Part shown: in pieces, positions 32,977 to 42,013 of the stretch
Layout: every line of letters starts with the position of its first letter
Numbering within the stretch: the stretch's first letter is position 1
From: Halanaerobiaceae bacterium ANBcell28
GTDB lineage: Bacteria > Bacillota > Halanaerobiia > Halanaerobiales > DTU029
Length of the DNA: 56,494 bases
NCBI GenBank assembly: GCA_037623315.1
Contig: JBBJJH010000022.1
Span: forward strand, 1 to 56,494
Direction: 5' to 3'
Program-made: the position numbers and the translations under genes
The notes under the pieces: generated by a model
The model's database searches: none
What the model was told of the DNA's origin: nothing
Seen by the model: only the letters and a program-made list of their open reading frames with translations

Positions 32977-33333
32977 CTAATTTATATCTCGTATATCCTC
33001 AGATTTCAATCCATTAGCATATAACAAACCACAACATTCAAACAAAGGCTTTGATGCTAAATAAAGAGCTACCTTTTTATCCTTAGCCAGTTCTATAGTC
33101 TCTTTAGGAGGTCTCTTTCCCCTCACAAATATTATAACATTAATATCAGTAAACTCTGCAGTTCGAACTACTTGAGGATTAGTCAAACCTGTTAGAAGCA
33201 AGGATTTCTCCTGGGAAAAAGCTAGAACATCACTCATCAAATCTGCACCACAAGCAGTAGTAATTTCCATCTTATTATCAGTTTCTACTAATACTTCGAG
33301 ATTCAAAAGCTTAATTATATCTGCTAGTATCAA
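32977..33333 (-). CDS. DRTGG-domain protein (first copy)
   Basis: 118 residues, DRTGG-like fold over most of its length (ILADIIKLLNLEVLVE, CGADLMSDVLAFSQEKSLLLTGL, DINVIIFVRGKRPPKETI), with a C-terminal CCGLLYANGL extension. Start: TTG at 33333, seven bases after GGAGGGA; no ATG is suitably placed. First gene of the presumed sensory operon. Function is unknown, possibly binding a nucleotide or acting as protein-interaction module. Confidence 0.85.
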   Translation of the reverse strand: MILADIIKLLNLEVLVETDNKMEITTACGADLMSDVLAFSQEKSLLLTGLTNPQVVRTAEFTDINVIIFVRGKRPPKETIELAKDKKVALYLASKPLFECCGLLYANGLKSEDIRDIN

Positions 33334-33365
33334 CGTAATCCCTCCGATTTTTTACACTTAATTAC

Positions 33366-33394
33366 AGTATACTGGATTAAGTAACTATGGTCAA
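33366..33394 (-). promoter_or_regulatory. Promoter of the DRTGG/sensory hydrogenase operon
   Basis: TTGACC (33394-33389) and TATACT (33371-33366) are 17 bases apart on the minus strand. The -10 box is part of a perfect palindrome CAGTATACTG (33365-33374), with CTTAAT and ATTAAG on either side (33357-33362 and 33376-33381), a possible operator. It does not match the clostridial Rex consensus. Confidence 0.65.
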
Positions 33395-33478
33395 ATAATT
33401 TTTAATTTAAATAAATTAAGTAAACTAAGTAAATTATACCGAATATAGCATCAGATTTAGCCAAGATAAGCTCAGCAA

Positions 33479-34630
33479 TCAAATAGCAAACTCTTCACCA
33501 GGATGCTTAATCAAAGCGAATTCATACAAAAGCCTATTAATAATCCTACTCACTGCTTTACCATCACCATACGGATTAACTGCATTAGCCATCTCTAAAT
33601 AACTATCCCTATTTCTTATCAGTTGATTAGCTGTCTCTACAATTAATTTTCGATCAGTACCAAGAAGTTTAACTGTACCTGCAGCAATTGCTTCTGGTCT
33701 TTCAGTAGTATCTCTTAAAACCAAGACAGGTTTAGCAAGACCTGGTGCTTCCTCCTGAATCCCACCAGAATCAGTCAAAAGTAAATAAGATCTAGCCAAC
33801 AAATTAGCAAATGGTTGGTAATCCAGAGGCTCTATCAAATGTATCCGTTCAACTCCCCTTAAGATAGGTTCAGCTATCTCCCTTACCTTAGGATTCAAAT
33901 GAATAGGAAAAACAAGTTCTACATCTTGATTTTCTAAGACAATCTCCTTAACAGCTTCAAATATATCTTCCATTGGCTTTCCTAAATTTTCTCGACGATG
34001 AGCAGTAAGTAAAATTACTTTTTTCTTATCAAAATCTATTTTGTTTAATAAATCCATCTCAAATTTATAATTTTCTTCAACTACTGAATAAAGAGCATCA
34101 ATAACTGTATTACCTGTCACAAATATCTTATCTGACGGAAAATTTTCCTTAATCAAATTCTCTTTAGACATAGTAGTAGGAGCAAAATGGAGGTCAGCTA
34201 AAACCCCGGTCAAATGACGGTTCATCTCTTCTGGAAAAGGAGAATACTTGTTATATGTACGCAAACCAGCCTCTACATGTCCCACCTTAATCTGCTGATA
34301 ATAAGCTGCCATAGCAGCTACAAAGGTTGTAGAAGTATCACCATGCACAAGAACAATATCAGGCTTTTCTTCCAATAAAACTCTCTCCAAGCCTTTAAGA
34401 ACTCTTACAGTAATATCACTCAAACTCTGACCTGACTTCATTATATCAAGATCATAATCAGCTTCAATATCAAATAAAGATAGAACCTGATCCAACATCT
34501 CTCTATGTTGAGCAGTAACAGCAAGAACTGATTCAATCTCCTGAACTTCCTCCAGACCTTTAACTAGAGGGGCCATTTTGATAGCTTCTGGTCTTGTCCC
34601 AAAAACAGTCAGTACTTTTTTCTTTTTCAT
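33479..34630 (-). CDS. wecB: UDP-N-acetylglucosamine 2-epimerase (non-hydrolysing)
   Basis: 383 residues, normal length. It converts UDP-GlcNAc to UDP-ManNAc for cell-surface polysaccharides. Characteristic motifs are FGTRPEAIKMAPL, VTAQHREMLDQVL, VHGDTSTTF, HVEAGLRTYNKYSPFPEE, LTAHRRENLG and LTDSGGIQEEAPGL. Start: ATG at 34630; a longer frame would need TTG at 34651. The binding site (GGGTG) is weak. Single gene; no neighbouring polysaccharide cluster in the window. Confidence 0.95.
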   Translation of the reverse strand: MKKKKVLTVFGTRPEAIKMAPLVKGLEEVQEIESVLAVTAQHREMLDQVLSLFDIEADYDLDIMKSGQSLSDITVRVLKGLERVLLEEKPDIVLVHGDTSTTFVAAMAAYYQQIKVGHVEAGLRTYNKYSPFPEEMNRHLTGVLADLHFAPTTMSKENLIKENFPSDKIFVTGNTVIDALYSVVEENYKFEMDLLNKIDFDKKKVILLTAHRRENLGKPMEDIFEAVKEIVLENQDVELVFPIHLNPKVREIAEPILRGVERIHLIEPLDYQPFANLLARSYLLLTDSGGIQEEAPGLAKPVLVLRDTTERPEAIAAGTVKLLGTDRKLIVETANQLIRNRDSYLEMANAVNPYGDGKAVSRIINRLLYEFALIKHPGEEFAI

Positions 34631-34748
34631 ATATAAACACACCCAATTCAATTAGTTATTAACTTACACATCGTTAAACAGCTTCATACATATTCAATAA
34701 TAGCATAATTTAAAGTAATAGTCGAACTTTTTCCTAGCCATTAAAAAA

Positions 34749-34782
34749 ACTTCACTTCTATTCTATCGAAAGAAAGTGAAGT
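34749..34782 (-). terminator. Intrinsic terminator
   Basis: ACTTCACTT and AAGTGAAGT form a 9-bp stem following the 34823 gene on the minus strand, then seven T. Confidence 0.85.
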
Positions 34783-34822
34783 CTTAAGTCAAATACTCAA
34801 GTCTCTATAATATTTATTATAC

Positions 34823-35416
34823 CTACAATTGTACTTGTTTATATGCTCCATTTTTAAATTCAGTATTACATATAACCTTCTTCTTAATTGACAAATCAAT
34901 TAAATAATCTTGAATAATAGTTATAGTATTTAATACTATATCTCTAAACAATTTGGACATTTTCTCATCATCAAAATCCTTATAACCATAATTCATAATA
35001 TCTTGAACTATACTTTCTGCTACTTTTTCAGCTATATTATCGTGTTCTTCTTTGTATAAATCCAAATACCCTTGTTTTTTCTTCTCTAATAAGATAAAAA
35101 TACTAGTGGTTCTAGATTTATAATATTGATAATTATTTTTCACTTTCCTGGCTAACTGGAACTTAAATGAGTAATGAATATTATTTAATACTTTCCTGCT
35201 AAAATTATATGCATTGCCCTGTGTAGCTAAATAGTAGGAAAACAAATATAAAGAAGCAAGTTGTATCAATAATTCATTTTCAGGATAATCATGATTCACA
35301 TTAATATTCTCTAATATCTTATCATACCCCTGTGCCCAAACTATATCAAATAATACTTCACCAGAATAATCAGCAGATACGGAATTAAATAAAAACCTTC
35401 TCAACTCAACTAACAC
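34823..35416 (-). CDS. Unrecognised cytoplasmic protein, 197 aa
   Basis: No family recognised. The predicted product is largely helical, rich in Lys, Tyr, Asn and Ile, with no signal peptide or sustained membrane segment (ELLIQLASLYLFSYYLAT is only mildly hydrophobic). Start: GTG at 35416, 9 bases after GAGGAG; the TTG at 35425 would be too close to that site. It has a strong terminator after it, so it is a genuine stand-alone gene. The helical layout might suit a TetR-like C-terminal or effector domain, but there is no DNA-binding helix-turn-helix to support that. Confidence 0.7.
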   Translation of the reverse strand: MLVELRRFLFNSVSADYSGEVLFDIVWAQGYDKILENINVNHDYPENELLIQLASLYLFSYYLATQGNAYNFSRKVLNNIHYSFKFQLARKVKNNYQYYKSRTTSIFILLEKKKQGYLDLYKEEHDNIAEKVAESIVQDIMNYGYKDFDDEKMSKLFRDIVLNTITIIQDYLIDLSIKKKVICNTEFKNGAYKQVQL

Positions 35417-35648
35417 GTCTACCAACTCCTCATTTAAGGCTTTTATATCTCTGTATTATATATATTCAACAAATATTTAAAAATACCTTCCATATTCTTC
35501 TACTTTTTTCCGACATTTCTCGCTAATTATTTTGGTTTATCGAGGATATTCTAGAATTATATAGAAAAAATACCACCCATTTAGAGTGATATCTCTAATA
35601 AAAATATAATAGCAATTTTATAAACACTTTAAATTTTTGCCAATTAAA

Positions 35649-36386
35649 TTACTCCTTTTTAAAAAGATCAAAAAATCTATCTTCATAACTAGCAAAAACA
35701 CCCCAATTATCCAATTCCTTTTTCAAAATACCAGGATCTAGTTCACCAGAAGCAACTTTATTAAACATATCTTCTATCTCATTTTGCACCACAATAGGTA
35801 AACCCTCTAAATTCCTGGTTACAGCTGCATAGCCTCTTTCATCCATCCTTAAATAACCTTTATTCTGATAATAAGGAAGTTGTGATTTCATAGCACTTCT
35901 TATGACTAAGTCCTGCACATACTTCATCAAAGAAACATCCCAAAGTTCATCAATTCCTTTTATTACAACAGCAAAAGCTTGTTCTTCGTCTTCTATGCGA
36001 TTTTCAATTCTACGAAATGTTTCCATTATCTTATGTGGTACTGTTGATTCACGTGCTTCATCACGCTTATACCTCATTTGATACAAAACACCAGCCAGAT
36101 CAGGATTCCTCCTGGCTACCATCCTTAAGGATTCTCTAGCTTCTTCACTGAAACCTTCCATATCCAACATATAACCTGGAGTCATTAACTTTGGTTTTTC
36201 CCATGATATCTTACCTTCTCTAATTTTTGTCTCTGGCCCCTCATTTTCGAAAAGCTCTAAATAAGCTGGCTCAGCCAATACATAATAATGAAGTGTAGTT
36301 GCTTTATTTGTAGAAATCAATTCATTAGGCTCTCTTAAAATTTCTGTTTCTTTCAATACCTGGGCAATTCTTTCAGGGTTTTCCAT
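35649..36386 (-). CDS. Conserved-looking protein of unknown function, 245 aa
   Basis: No family recognised. Soluble, highly charged (many Glu, Arg, Lys), predicted mostly helical, no signal peptide. Segments such as DPGILKKELDNWGVF, LMTPGYMLDMEGFSEEARESLR and YLRMDERGYAAVTRNLEGLP may be useful search seeds. AAGGAG is seven bases before the ATG, so the gene is well supported. It stands alone between two AT-rich gaps. Its function cannot be inferred from neighbours. Confidence 0.8.
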   Translation of the reverse strand: MENPERIAQVLKETEILREPNELISTNKATTLHYYVLAEPAYLELFENEGPETKIREGKISWEKPKLMTPGYMLDMEGFSEEARESLRMVARRNPDLAGVLYQMRYKRDEARESTVPHKIMETFRRIENRIEDEEQAFAVVIKGIDELWDVSLMKYVQDLVIRSAMKSQLPYYQNKGYLRMDERGYAAVTRNLEGLPIVVQNEIEDMFNKVASGELDPGILKKELDNWGVFASYEDRFFDLFKKE

Positions 36387-36605
36387 ATAGTTCTCCTTCC
36401 CTCATACATCAAATTACATATAGAAAAATTTTATAAATAATTCTCTTTTATAATATTACCTAATCAATCTACTATAAAAGATTTTGAGTCTTTAACAATA
36501 TTTTTTTCTATATCCAGTCAAATTTATTCGCAATAATTATTAATACTATCTACTATTATTATATATATTTCCTAAATTAAATCAAGTTTTTTATCAGAAT
36601 AAAAG
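36387..36605. other. Intergenic AT-rich gap
   Basis: About 220 bases upstream of the 35649-36386 gene with no credible frame. It presumably contains that gene's promoter. Nothing distinctive was seen besides the terminator at its right end. Confidence 0.35.
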
Positions 36606-36635
36606 AAAAACGACTCTATATATAGAATCGTTTTT
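36606..36635 (-). terminator. Terminator of fucose-isomerase-like gene
   Basis: AAAAACGA.TCTATATATAGA.TCGTTTTT forms a nearly perfect 15-bp stem (one mismatch), with T run on either strand. It is downstream of the 36702 stop. Confidence 0.85.
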
Positions 36636-36701
36636 CTTATCCTTTATTATATTGATATAATCATTTATCTATTCTTAACTTTTTACACTTTAGTTAATTA
36701 T

Positions 36702-38183
36702 TTAACTAAAAGGATTCTCATCTTTGTATAGAATATTGGCCGGCTGATTGAATGCTACATCTTCAATACCTAGCATGTTCATGACTGAGAAAAGTATTTT
36801 TCCAGCATGTTTAAAAGCTATACCTGCATGATGAGGATATCTCTTAGCAATTAATACATGTCTATAAAAACGAGCCATTTCTTTAATAGCAAAAACTCCA
36901 ATACCACCAAAAGTATGAGGATCAAGATCAAGAACTTCACCTTCAGCAATATAACTTTTTAGTTCACCTTCAGCAGTTGACTGCAGACGGAAAAGAGTAA
37001 TGTCACCATCTTTAATAGTACCTTCCAATGTACCTCTAGTAATATTAGGGTCTTTATCTTCTTCTAGCAAACGATGCATAATTAATTGATATTTCATTTC
37101 AGCATCTTTTAGATAGCAAGAAGGTGTATTACCACAATGGAAACCCATAAATAAATCTTCTAAAGAATAGCCTTCTACTTTATCACTATTTGCTTCATAA
37201 AGATCTCTAGGAACAGAATTATTAATATCTAATAATGTAGGCGGCATTTCTGTAGCCAATGTGATAATATATTCTGTTAAAGCACCATAAATATCTGTTT
37301 CACAGGAAATTGGAATACCTCTTGCAGCAAACCTTGAGTTTACATAGCAAGGAACAAATCCAAACTGAGTCTGGAATGCAGGCCAGCATTTATTGGCAAA
37401 AACAACATATTCAGAAGCACCAATATTCTCTTCCATCCAATCTTCCAATGTAATTTCATATTGAGCTAATTTATCTAGAATTCCAGGATAACCATTTCCA
37501 TCTCCTAGCTCTTCTTCCATTTCCTTTACTTTCTCAGGAATACGTGGATCATTTTCATGTTGATTAAATGCTTCAAAAAGATCAAGCTCAGAATTCTCCA
37601 TAATCTCCACACCCAAGTCAAATAAAGGTTTAATAGGCGCATTACAAGCAAGAAAATCATGTGGTCTTGGACCAAAACTAATCACTTTCAATTTTTTAAT
37701 ACCAATAATAACTCTCGCAATACTTTCAAAATCACGCAGCATAGGAACTAATTCCTCAGGAGTACCTACAGGGTATTCCGGAATATATGCCTTCAAACCT
37801 CTTAAACCCAAATTATATGATGCATTAAGCATACCACAATATGCATCACCACGACCACTCTTTAATGTCTCTGTACTCTCTTCTGCAGCAGCAGCAAACA
37901 TAGTTGGACCATCAAATTTCTGAGCTAATAAAGTCTCAGGACCTTCAGGACCGAAGTTCCCTAAATACACTAAGAGTGAATTTATTCCCTTTTGTTCCAA
38001 TTCTTCCAAAGCCATAAGTACGTCTTTCTCATTTTCAACAACAACACTTACCTCTTCAATTGCAAGTTTTTGCTCTTTACAAGCTGCTACAACAGCTTGG
38101 CGACGATTTTTACTTAACTCTACAGGAAAACAATCCCTGCTTACAGCAACAATACCTAACTTAACTTCAGGAACATTAATCAT
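36702..38183 (-). CDS. L-fucose/L-arabinose isomerase-family protein
   Basis: 493 residues, cytoplasmic, full length. It belongs to the fucose/arabinose isomerase superfamily: N-terminal Rossmann-like half (LGIVAVSRDCFP, INSLLVYLGNFGPEGPE), central region with ARVIIGIKKLKVISFGPRP, and a C-terminal half with candidate metal and substrate residues (CETDIYGALTEYI, FHCGNTPSCYL, YPHHAGIAF). It interconverts an aldose and a ketose with Mn2+ in known members. Many relatives of this length are uncharacterised, so the sugar is uncertain. AGGAGG is 8 bases before ATG. Single gene with its own terminator. Confidence 0.85.
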   Translation of the reverse strand: MINVPEVKLGIVAVSRDCFPVELSKNRRQAVVAACKEQKLAIEEVSVVVENEKDVLMALEELEQKGINSLLVYLGNFGPEGPETLLAQKFDGPTMFAAAAEESTETLKSGRGDAYCGMLNASYNLGLRGLKAYIPEYPVGTPEELVPMLRDFESIARVIIGIKKLKVISFGPRPHDFLACNAPIKPLFDLGVEIMENSELDLFEAFNQHENDPRIPEKVKEMEEELGDGNGYPGILDKLAQYEITLEDWMEENIGASEYVVFANKCWPAFQTQFGFVPCYVNSRFAARGIPISCETDIYGALTEYIITLATEMPPTLLDINNSVPRDLYEANSDKVEGYSLEDLFMGFHCGNTPSCYLKDAEMKYQLIMHRLLEEDKDPNITRGTLEGTIKDGDITLFRLQSTAEGELKSYIAEGEVLDLDPHTFGGIGVFAIKEMARFYRHVLIAKRYPHHAGIAFKHAGKILFSVMNMLGIEDVAFNQPANILYKDENPFS

Positions 38184-38588
38184 TGCTATCTCCTCCTATT
38201 TTTAGTTTAAGACTACTTAAATTAGTAATTAATTATATACCTCCGTGACGTTCATGCTATTAATATTCATACAGAAAATATCATCTATAAGAAATTATAA
38301 CACAACTTCTATCTTAACAGAGAAATATATAATTTTCAACAATATAAAATAAGTTTTTCATTGTATCTCTAAACAGCAAGGTATAATATAGCATACTTAC
38401 TATATAATTCCTCAAAAGAAAAAGCTATTTATAATCTTTATTTTGAATAAACTACACCTTTATTTGTGCAATTAATCGTAGAATAAGTAAAAAATATCAA
38501 ATCATGGACTTATAGAAAGAATAGACTAGCTTTTATTAGCTATTTTATAATATCAGAAGAACTTAGCACTTTTTATAAAAAGAATTAT
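38184..38588. other. Divergent intergenic region
   Basis: About 400 gene-free bases between the fucose-isomerase-like gene (minus) and the Spo0E-like gene (plus). An extended -10 box, TGTTATAAT (minus, 38302-38294), probably serves the isomerase gene and gives a leader of about 110 bases. No operator palindrome or structured RNA stands out. Confidence 0.45.
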
Positions 38589-38617
38589 TTGTATAAAGCT
38601 ATAAAAGAGTATATAAT
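38589..38617 (+). promoter_or_regulatory. Promoter of the Spo0E-like gene
   Basis: TTGTAT (38589-38594), 17 bases, TATAAT (38612-38617). The start site is about 27 bases before the ATG. Confidence 0.6.
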
Positions 38618-38650
38618 ATTCCTGTATAATACAAGTAGGAGGTTTTTCCA

Positions 38651-38821
38651 ATGGCCCGCAATACAAAACAACACTTATTAAATAATATTGAAAAGCTTCG
38701 CCAGGAATTAAATTGCTTAGCCAGTCAAGAAAGTAATAAATTGGCTAAAAATAAAGTTTTAAAAAAGAGCCAGGAATTAGACAGGCTCTTAAATAAATAT
38801 AATTCAAGTACAGAGTACTAA
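38651..38821 (+). CDS. Spo0E-like aspartyl-phosphate phosphatase (56 aa)
   Basis: A short gene after TAGGAGG encodes MARNTKQHLLNNIEKLRQEL, then NCLASQESNKLAKN and KVLKKSQELDRLLNKYNSST. The helical-hairpin layout with the signature SQELDxLLNxY is that of the Spo0E family, small phosphatases that remove phosphate from Spo0A and hold back sporulation. It should act in the cytoplasm on Spo0A-P. It converges with the GGDEF/HD-GYP gene, leaving only 8 bases between stops, and a terminator for that operon lies inside its own coding region. Confidence 0.88.
   Translation: MARNTKQHLLNNIEKLRQELNCLASQESNKLAKNKVLKKSQELDRLLNKYNSSTEY
38765..38790 (-). terminator. Terminator of the c-di-GMP operon inside the spo0E-like gene
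   Basis: AAGAGCC (38765-38771) and GGCTCTT (38784-38790) form a stem. The minus strand then reads six T. It lies 40-65 bases beyond the GGDEF/HD-GYP stop. Confidence 0.65.
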
Positions 38822-38829
38822 AATCAGTA

Positions 38830-40734
38830 CTAATCAAGTTTTAAATTAGAAAACAAGTCGACAATCTGGGGATCAAATTGACTCCCTGCATTTCTTTGTA
38901 ATTCTGCAATTGCCTCAGAATGGCTAATAGCACTTTTATAGACTTGATCATGTGTCAAAATATCATAAGCATCTACTACCGCTATAATCCTTGAAAGCAA
39001 AGGTATTTCCGAGGCCTTCATACCAAGGGGATACCCCTTGCCATCCCACCTTTCATGATGATAAAGAATATAGTTAGCAATAGGCGAAAACTCAAATGAC
39101 TCATGTGCTATTCTATATCCAGCTTCAGCATGCTTTTTTACCTGATACCATTCCTCATCATTTAAAGGACCTTTCTTATTTAAAATCTCTTTAGAAACCG
39201 CAACCTTGCCAATATCATGTAACATAGCCAACATTTTTAAGTCGCTCAACTCATGTTTACTCAAACCCATCTTTCTTCCCAGTTTAAGAGCCAAATCCAC
39301 CATTCTCACTGCATGACCAGAATTTTCTGCCCCTTTTTCTCCCAGAGTTTTCATCAAAGATATAATTAATGCATCTCTAAATTCTTTACTTTCCCTCAAT
39401 TTATTATGATACATCATATCTTCTGCCCTACGTAAAACTACTTTAAAATCCTCATTATTATCTTTTCTACTAGCATAACCTAATGCAATACTAATATTAA
39501 CCTTTGTATCATTAACCTCACTACACTTTTGCTTAATTTTACTACAAATTTTTTCTGCTTCTCTATTACTAGAATCATGTAATATAATTAAGAATTCATC
39601 ACCGCCCAATCTAATAACTTCATCTTGAGGAGAAGAGACACTTTGTAGTATTTCAGCTACAGTGACAAGTAAACTATCTCCAGCTTCATGACCAAATACA
39701 TCATTTGTTACCTTCAAACCATTAACATCACCAATTATAAAGGTATCAGCTAATGAATATTGATTAAATTTTTTAAGCTGCTTTTCAAAATAACGACGAT
39801 TTTTCAAAGAAGTTAATTTATCATGTAAAGCTGCATTCTGCAAATCAGTAAAAAGACGAATATTCTCTATTGCACTTGCAAAATGGCTACATAAAATCCT
39901 TAAAATATCTATTGCTTGTTCACTTATCTTATGTAAAGAATATATATTATCACAAAGGACAGCACCTACAACCCTGGTATTTGTTCTTAATAAAAACCAA
40001 TAGCCTACTGTATTTTTCAATACCACATAATCATTATCAAATTTAGGAAGTTTAGGCTTTTCTTTTATAAGAAACTCTTCCCCCTTTTCGATAATACACT
40101 TACCATATAATATTTCCTCATTCTCATCCAATAAAAAAATTGAAGTTCTATCAAACTTAAATCTTTTCAATATAAGATTCATAAAAACAGTAATCAAACT
40201 CTCTTGCTCTTTGATATTCTGTAAATTACTATTTATTTCAAGAAACGCCTCAGTCAAAAGATCTGAAGTGCTATATAAATCATTGTGCATACTATGAAAC
40301 AAACCCAAACTAATTACATCAGTCATTTGACGAATATTAACTATATCTTCTTCATCAATATTAGTAATTATCTTCATATATAACAAACCCATAATCTTAT
40401 TATCAATTGTCAAGGGCATTATTAAAAAACATGTATTTTTATCATAATACTTGACATGTTTCATATCTTTCATAATTATATCAGGTAATTGATAAAAAGG
40501 AATAAAATCATAGCCAGTCTCAAAACCTTCATAAGAATAAACCATTTCCTCTTTAAAAACCTCTTCTTTTTCATCCACAAGATACAAACGAATATCACCA
40601 ACAACTTCAATTAATATATTATACATGTAAGAAGCGGCTTTTTCATAAACAGCCATTTTATCCCCTTGTTCAGAAAATAATTTAGCTGCATTAATACCAA
40701 TTTCCCTAAAATTTATTTTCTTATTTATAAGCAT
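38830..40734 (-). CDS. GGDEF plus HD-GYP c-di-GMP enzyme with N-terminal GAF-like domains
   Basis: 634 residues, cytoplasmic, no membrane segment. The first about 310 residues contain two GAF-like modules. GGDEF follows (motif RLGGDEFLIIL near residue 380), with no RxxD inhibitory site at the usual place. HD-GYP ends the protein, with MLHDIGKVAVS and HHERWDGKGYP both intact. It can therefore both make and break c-di-GMP in principle. Start: ATG at 40734, sharing one base with the upstream stop (TGATG); it is the third gene of the operon with two signal-less solute-binding-protein homologues, which look like its sensory partners (inference). Confidence 0.93.
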   Translation of the reverse strand: MLINKKINFREIGINAAKLFSEQGDKMAVYEKAASYMYNILIEVVGDIRLYLVDEKEEVFKEEMVYSYEGFETGYDFIPFYQLPDIIMKDMKHVKYYDKNTCFLIMPLTIDNKIMGLLYMKIITNIDEEDIVNIRQMTDVISLGLFHSMHNDLYSTSDLLTEAFLEINSNLQNIKEQESLITVFMNLILKRFKFDRTSIFLLDENEEILYGKCIIEKGEEFLIKEKPKLPKFDNDYVVLKNTVGYWFLLRTNTRVVGAVLCDNIYSLHKISEQAIDILRILCSHFASAIENIRLFTDLQNAALHDKLTSLKNRRYFEKQLKKFNQYSLADTFIIGDVNGLKVTNDVFGHEAGDSLLVTVAEILQSVSSPQDEVIRLGGDEFLIILHDSSNREAEKICSKIKQKCSEVNDTKVNISIALGYASRKDNNEDFKVVLRRAEDMMYHNKLRESKEFRDALIISLMKTLGEKGAENSGHAVRMVDLALKLGRKMGLSKHELSDLKMLAMLHDIGKVAVSKEILNKKGPLNDEEWYQVKKHAEAGYRIAHESFEFSPIANYILYHHERWDGKGYPLGMKASEIPLLSRIIAVVDAYDILTHDQVYKSAISHSEAIAELQRNAGSQFDPQIVDLFSNLKLD

Positions 40735-41975
40735 CAGCAATTCATCTCCCATGACATTTTTAAAATTTCATGAATATCTTGATCTATTTTACTAAGTATA
40801 GGTTTAATCTCTCTTTCTATCTTTTCACTTGCATTAAAAAGCGTCCACATACAATGAGAAACACCTTCAATTAATATATTTTCTATACTAGACCAGCATG
40901 GATGATAAGGTAAATTGTTAGAATTAACCGCAAGCTTATATAGGTTTCTAATACCTTCATTATTATAGCGTTGCTTCCAAAAATGAGTTTCAAAAGCTGG
41001 TAGATTAGCAGTATGATGCATCCACCCCTCAACAAAGCCTTCTTCAAGTAAAAATTCTAGTAAGCTTCTAGCCTTAAGTGGATGCTTAGTCCTTGAAGAT
41101 ATGCAAAGAACAGACCCACCACCATGTGTTCCCTTCTTCAAATTTTTAGAAGGAATCTTTAAAGGGAGATAAGTATAATTTTCGTTTATATTCTCATTTA
41201 TGCCTAAAAGCTGAGAAGTCATACCATACCAATGACCAACATAAAAAACATAAGAACCATGTTTATAGAAATCTTCATTAATCTTATAAGGATGTTTATC
41301 CACGTCCTCAAATTTAATATCAGAGCTAATAATTAATTTATGTAAATACTTAAATACTTCAATCACTTCAGAAGAAGCTAAAATTTTATCTGACTTCAAA
41401 TCAGGAAATTGGAATCCACTAGCAAAACACCATGACATAAAACTATGTAAAGCACCTAAATCTTGCCTAATAAAAAAGCTCATTGCTTTTGGAAAAGAAG
41501 GATCTTTTTTTCGACGTTCAACAATTTCTATATAAAGCTTTAAAAAACCCTCCCATGTACTTAGTTCAGCTTTATTAACCCCTAATTTATCAAGAATATC
41601 TTCCCTAGCTACCATAATCATCGGTTCTACAACCCATGGTACCGCAACTCTATTACCTTGAAAAAAACAGCATTCTTCAAACCAAGCAGTAAGAATATTT
41701 TTCTCATTATTATATTCATTAATAGGGAGAAGATATCCTTGATAAGCCAATGATTGCACCCAACTTGTTCCTAATAACAATAAATCCGGCGAATTATAAC
41801 TCTTAAATGCTGAAATAATCCTTTCATAAGCCCTATTCCAGGAAATAAGTGTAATATTAACATTAATATTTTCACTATCCTCAAATTCTTGGAGTTTCTC
41901 CCTCATAAAATTTTCTAAAATATTATTACCCAATGATCCTCTCACCAATAAAAGATCTAAGCTGTCTCTACCCAT
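40734..41975 (-). CDS. Cytoplasmic solute-binding-protein homologue (copy 2)
   Basis: 413 residues with the fold of family-1 sugar-binding proteins of ABC importers (SWNRAYERIISAFKSYNSPDLLLLGTSWV, FYKHGSYVFYVGHWYG, GGGSVLCISSRTKHPLKA). It starts directly with the first beta-strand (MGRDSLDLLLVRGSLG) and has no signal peptide, lipobox or membrane anchor. GAGGTG 9 bases before ATG 41975 supports that start, so it must stay in the cytosol. No ABC permease or ATPase is in the operon. The stop overlaps the GGDEF/HD-GYP start. It is most likely an intracellular ligand sensor controlling that enzyme. Confidence 0.88.
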   Translation of the reverse strand: MGRDSLDLLLVRGSLGNNILENFMREKLQEFEDSENINVNITLISWNRAYERIISAFKSYNSPDLLLLGTSWVQSLAYQGYLLPINEYNNEKNILTAWFEECCFFQGNRVAVPWVVEPMIMVAREDILDKLGVNKAELSTWEGFLKLYIEIVERRKKDPSFPKAMSFFIRQDLGALHSFMSWCFASGFQFPDLKSDKILASSEVIEVFKYLHKLIISSDIKFEDVDKHPYKINEDFYKHGSYVFYVGHWYGMTSQLLGINENINENYTYLPLKIPSKNLKKGTHGGGSVLCISSRTKHPLKARSLLEFLLEEGFVEGWMHHTANLPAFETHFWKQRYNNEGIRNLYKLAVNSNNLPYHPCWSSIENILIEGVSHCMWTLFNASEKIEREIKPILSKIDQDIHEILKMSWEMNC

Positions 41976-42013
41976 AAAAGCTAGCACCTCATTTTTACTT
42001 TTTTATTTGTAGA

